This document shows positions 60,110-64,000 of a DNA stretch of 64,000 nt, in pieces. The stretch's first letter is position 1, and every line of letters starts with the position of its first letter. The position numbers were made by a program, and so were the translations under genes. The stretch comes from Laburnicola sp. R22_1. Taxonomy: Eukaryota; Ascomycota; Dothideomycetes; Pleosporales; Didymosphaeriaceae. Under the pieces are notes generated by a model. The model ran no database searches, had not been told where the DNA came from, and worked only from the letters and a program-made list of their open reading frames with translations. The stretch covers positions 1,426,001 through 1,490,000 of the forward strand of contig JACONQ010000002.1 in the NCBI GenBank assembly GCA_014281115.1, written 5' to 3'.

Positions 60110-61223
60110 GGTCGGCTTGCTAAATACCATTTTTAACCTTTTTTTTTTAGTTTAAGATTAAAGTAGGTTAAGATAGAAGGTTATTATGTACTATATATAG
60201 TACCTAATGCTAATTAAAGACTAACCTTAAATACTACCTAATAACTCAATAATAGTTTAAACTTACTTGCACCCTATCTACACCTTATAAGCTCTTAACC
60301 TATATAAAATTTACTTACGCTATATATAGTACACCTAGCTTATTACTACTACTATTATTAGTTATCTATGCTTATATACCGCTTACAAAGTGTACTTGCT
60401 TAAATAAGCTAACTTAATAGTAATAATAGTAATAATAAGCTAAGAGGATCTTATAGATCTATATAACACTCTTGCCACCTTGCAACTTATTAATAAATAC
60501 CTTATTATCCTCTTATATCCCCTACTAGAGGATTCTATTACTAATAAGGAGTAATTGCTTCTACTTGAGTAGAAATATAGGCTTGTTAGTTTTTAAGAAC
60601 TAGATAAGCTGCTAACCTAGCTAGTATATAAAGATTGCCTTTTAAATAGTTAGGTATACTAGGCTTTTATAGATAATTATCTTATAAATAGAATAGAACT
60701 CTAGTATTATTACCTTAGTAGCAGCGGTGCAAAACTATAGCATATACTCTTTAATAGCGGCGAGTACTTCTTTAGAAATAATATTAATACTTAGATAGAT
60801 AGTAGGGTGTAGAGAGATAGTAGGGATTTTATTAAGAATAATCTTAATATAGTAATAAAGCAATAGTATATTTAGTATATATTACCCTTATCCTATTTAT
60901 AAGTATAGTAGTAGTATATACCTATTAATATATTAACTTATATTATTTGCGACAATTAGGATAGTAAAGAAGATAGCTTATAGCGTAGCTGCGTCTAAGT
61001 TTTATTCCCTAAAGTTCTAAGTAGCCTCTTTATAAAAAATTTGCTTTTGGGAGTCTTATACTGAGACTACTAAGCTCGCTTAGCAGTTTAAACGCGCTTT
61101 TTTTTATGCCTAATTATCTTTTCACGCTTTTTTTTTAATTACTAAGCAGAGGGCTCTGCTTTTTTTATTATGTTATTTAAGATAAAAGCCTTTGTCGTTA
61201 TACCCCTAGATAAAATTAACGCC
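60110..61223 (+). mobile_element. AC3: long AC-family retroposon
   Basis: 1114 bp from GGTCGGCTTGCTAAATACC to ATTAACGCC. The 14 bp duplication ATATAGTTAGATAG is at 60096-60109 and 61224-61237. Opposite orientation to AC1 and AC2. Confidence 0.87.
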
Positions 61224-61237
61224 ATATAGTTAGATAG

Positions 61238-61760
61238 AAATTAATATATAGTTAGATAAATCTTAGTGGTACTAAAGTTACTGCTATAATAGAGGGGTAT
61301 AGTGTTACTAATCTAAGGTGCGACCCCCTTCCTTACACTATTCTTAGCTATTTTCCTTTTAGAACTAATATAGTTTTAAGTAAAATTCTAAGTAAGGCTA
61401 TATATATAGTCTGTCTATATACCTACCTTATATAAGTATTACTATTATCTTATATTTAGATTCTAATTACTACTATTATCTTATATATAGCGTAATAACC
61501 CCTATAGTGCCCTTATAAGATAGTTCTTAAAAAGAGTATCCTACTAACTATAAAGTGCTATTTAATGTGAGGGGCTAAGCGCCCTTCTATAGTTACTCGG
61601 CCTACTGTCTTAGAGTTCTAGGTCCGTACTTCTGCCAAGCCAGGTATATATATAAGTCCATAGCCAGAGTTACTATTAAACTCTATTAAATTTATAAGTT
61701 TACTTAGGCAACTTCGACCTTTTAGTCTAAAGTTCCTTATATTTAAAAATACACTTAGTA
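61238..61760. repeat. Retroelement relic shared with 12540-12720
   Basis: Continues the element interrupted by AC3. About 61560-61760 matches 12540-12720 in opposite orientation (for example AAATTTATAAGTTTACTTAGGCAACTT). Protein class unclear. Confidence 0.5.
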
Positions 61761-61773
61761 ATAGCGCCTATGT

Positions 61774-61976
61774 GTATGGCGTTAATTTATCTACCTAGGA
61801 GTAGGACAATAGAGCCTTTTATCTCAAATAACATAATAAAAAAAGCAGAGTCCCCTGCTTAGTAATTAAAAAGAGCGTAAGAAGGTGATTACTAAAATGC
61901 GCGTTCGAACTGCTATCTTAATCTACTTTAACCTCAAACTAAAAAAAGGTTAAAAAAGACGTTTGGTAAGCCGACG
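61774..61976 (-). mobile_element. AC5: internally deleted AC retroposon
   Basis: 203 bp retaining both family ends (GGCGTTAATTTATC left, GTTTGGTAAGCCGAC right). Duplication ATAGCGCCTAT at 61761-61771 and 61977-61987. Confidence 0.83.
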
Positions 61977-61987
61977 ATAGCGCCTAT

Positions 61988-62642
61988 ATTATTATTAAAG
62001 ATCTTTGTCGTGTGAAGATTCTAACTAAGGTCGAGTCTACACTATACAGCCTATATTATTATATAAAAGTTTTGTAATATACTTTATAATATAAAAGAAA
62101 AGGTATTAAATACTACTTAATTAGCTAATTAAGCTATATAATATTAGCTTAAAAGAGGCATTATAATAATGACTACTAACTACTTTGTAAATATAAAAGT
62201 ATTAACAGCTTATATAAGAAGAAGAAGAGCTTATATAGTTCTACTTTAATAATTAAAAAGTAGTATATTATTATATTCTATTATTATATAATAGTTAATT
62301 AATTAAAAGTATATAACTAGTTAAAGGCAAAACTAATAGCTATATATAAAAAGTAAGATGAAATTAAAAATAAAGTTAATCTAAGGGCTTACTAAGTAGT
62401 CCTAGCTAAGTATAAAATTATTACTAGTAAGGGGAAAGGCCCTTCTATACTATAGAGTTATATAGGTAAATAAAGTTTTAGTTATAGTAGTATATATAAA
62501 AAGCTTTTATATACTATATATAAAATAGGCTTAAAAAAGCTTAAAACTAATAGCTTTAAAAGTAAGACTAATAGAAAAGAGTAAAAGGACTTTTATAATA
62601 ATATAGATAATATAAGTTTAACTACTAAAGAGTTAGTAATAG
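61988..62642. other. RIP-degraded sequence with a repeat E fragment
   Basis: 61998-62048 matches the start of repeat E. The rest, Lys/Ile/Tyr-rich on the plus strand, was not recognised. Confidence 0.4.
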
Positions 62643-62656
62643 TTACTAATAGTTTT

Positions 62657-62943
62657 TATTTTTTTACGACTAAGGGGTTTCTAATAACATTATTATAATA
62701 TTAGCAGTTATCCCTTCTACTATTATTAATATAGAAAAGCGTTTTAAGGTAGTGTTAATAAAAAAGGAGTTAGCGTATTATATGCGAGCTAAGCAAGCTT
62801 AGTAGGCTTAGCGCGCCTACTCTAACTAAAATAAATCTATATACAAAACTATGCGTAAGGCTATATTACTATACTAGTTTAGAGTTAGGGGGAGAAAGAT
62901 AAAATAGCACTGGTGCTATAACTAGTATAACGCTGCAACTATT
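62657..62943 (-). repeat. D5: D-family fragment
   Basis: Starts at the T-run/ACGACTAAGGGG end and stops abruptly at about 62943, where Copia sequence begins. Confidence 0.7.
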
Positions 62944-63166
62944 ATCTAATATTATTTTAGTATTCTTTTTAACTATAGCTTTATCTTTTATAAAGTTTAC
63001 TATAAAGTCTTTTTTAACTAATTTCTTTACTAAAATAATATTTATATTAAATTTAGGCAAATAAAGATAGTTATTTAAAACTATCTTAGTATTATTATAT
63101 AAAAAGTTTACGTTGCTAATAAATTGCGAAGTTAAAATATTAATATTTCCCTATTATATTTTTATT
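62944..63166 (-). repeat. Copia protease-integrase fragment fused to D and E repeats
   Basis: About 220 bp matching Copia-1 at 18577-18785 (minus-strand reading MPKFNINIILVKKLVKKDFI). It is flanked directly by D5 and by repeat E, with no LTR. Confidence 0.82.
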
Positions 63167-63175
63167 AAAGATCTT

Positions 63176-63322
63176 CGTTGTGTGGAGATTCTAACTAAGG
63201 TCGAGTCCGCACTATATATAGAGAGGAGTAAAATAGGAGGGACTATAACCTAGTACCTAGCACATAGTAACAAAATATACACAAAATAACAATAATTTTA
63301 TTATTAGCGTTCTGCACAATAG
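63176..63322 (+). repeat. Repeat E copy 4
   Basis: Starts CGTTGTGTGGAGATTC and ends GTTCTGCACAATA. The following sequence to about 63480 matches that after E copy 1. Confidence 0.6.
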
Positions 63323-64000
63323 CATTATTAATAGTAGTTAATAGATAGTCTACTATTTAGCATAACTAAGTTATATATTATCTCTTAACTAGTAGACTAT
63401 TAGAGAGCTATAGTGGAGCGTGAAGTTGCAACTATAGTTTGCTATACGCATATTATATAAGTCTGCCTACTTTTATAATATCTATAATATCTAAAAATTC
63501 TTTCTCTTTAACACATATATTACTAAGTTTTTTAAATTTAACTCTTTAATATATGCGGTAAGCTAGCTTTCTAGCATCCTAAGATTAAGTTGTCTAATAC
63601 CTATAGTTAGACAGCTGCTAGAGAATTTAAAACTAGCATAGATAACTAGCTAGGTAATATTAGCTATCTAGCCTACCTGTTGCAAAATATAGTTAAGGCA
63701 GGCCTACTAAAGGACTAGATTAATTACACTATTCTAGAGGTTATAACTAATAATCTATTTAGGCTATATACTATCTTTACGCAACTCTAGATCCTTAAGT
63801 GTAAGGCTATTCTTTTATATAGAGGCCTAAGCGATAATATAGTAATATTTATATAATAATAATAGCTTTTTGCTCTTATATTATTAGCAAGGCTAGAGAA
63901 TAGACTAAGACATAGTAGTAGGCGACTGTTAGAGAAGGAGAGAATGTTTCTTATACGTTGCTAGAGCGCGCGCGCGCAGCTATAGTAGGAGAAGCTTCTA
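63323..64000. other. RIP-degraded sequence to window end
   Basis: 63323-63480 is the E-associated segment. 63560-64000 shows a plus-strand reading with TAG/TAA breaks but no recognised family. A short (GC)n run is at 63967-63977. Confidence 0.4.

Larger units (their letters stand above)
11329..64000. other. AT-rich, RIP-mutated repeat block
   Basis: Composition changes sharply at about 11.33 kb and stays AT-rich to the end. TpA is very common, TpG/CpA very rare, and long open frames vanish. Islands that keep normal CpA/TpG (parts of 16597-17920, 27964-28879, 33689-34605, 36139-37833 and 47521-48788) are identifiable younger transposable elements. Coding relics have TAG/TAA where the family has Gln and Asn where it has catalytic Asp. 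This is the expected result of RIP. Confidence 0.9.

Overview
The window is fungal nuclear DNA, most likely from a filamentous ascomycete (Pezizomycotina, probably a Dothideomycete). The genes have short 45-79 bp spliceosomal introns with GT..AG ends and CTAAC-type branch sites. The repeats carry repeat-induced point mutation (RIP): CpA/TpG is almost gone, TpA is very high, and CAG/CAA codons have become TAG/TAA. Species cannot be named from the sequence alone.

Layout. (1) Positions 1-11.3 kb are a GC-balanced gene island. It holds the end of a pogo/Fot1-type transposon (1-41), a decayed hypothetical gene on the minus strand (447-1777), a mitochondrial ABC1/ADCK2-type atypical kinase (2258-4464, four exons), a kelch beta-propeller protein (5160-6527), the shared RNA polymerase subunit RPB10 (minus, 6850-7297, three exons) and the divergently transcribed t-UTP ribosome-biogenesis protein UTP17/NAN1 (7602-10788, two exons). 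RPB10 and UTP17 share a 304 bp promoter region, and both serve RNA polymerase I transcription and ribosome production. (2) From about 11.33 kb to the end is an AT-rich block of nested, RIP-mutated repeats in which I see no intact host gene.

The AT-rich block can be read as a stack of insertions. Copia-1 (13367-21134, minus, 5 bp duplication TTAAT) carries a Tc1/mariner element (16597-17920). A chromodomain Gypsy element (about 22.8-33.7 kb, minus) is split by Copia-2 (25270-31059, duplication CTACT). Copia-2 carries a short retroposon (27846-28894), which itself carries a solo Copia LTR (27964-28879, duplication TTAAT). Further right are a pogo/Fot1-like element (about 36061-38270), a telomere-motif foldback element (35304-35753), an intron-containing Tc1/mariner element (47125-49238) and remains of at least one other Copia lineage (53-60 kb).

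The most unusual content is two related families of about 1.1 kb non-autonomous elements, called AC and D here. Each insertion is flanked by an 8-19 bp duplication. Short copies keep one constant end, and at least one D copy ends in an A-run directly against its duplication. This looks like target-primed retroposition. About twenty copies lie in the window. I found no protein in the window that clearly mobilises them.
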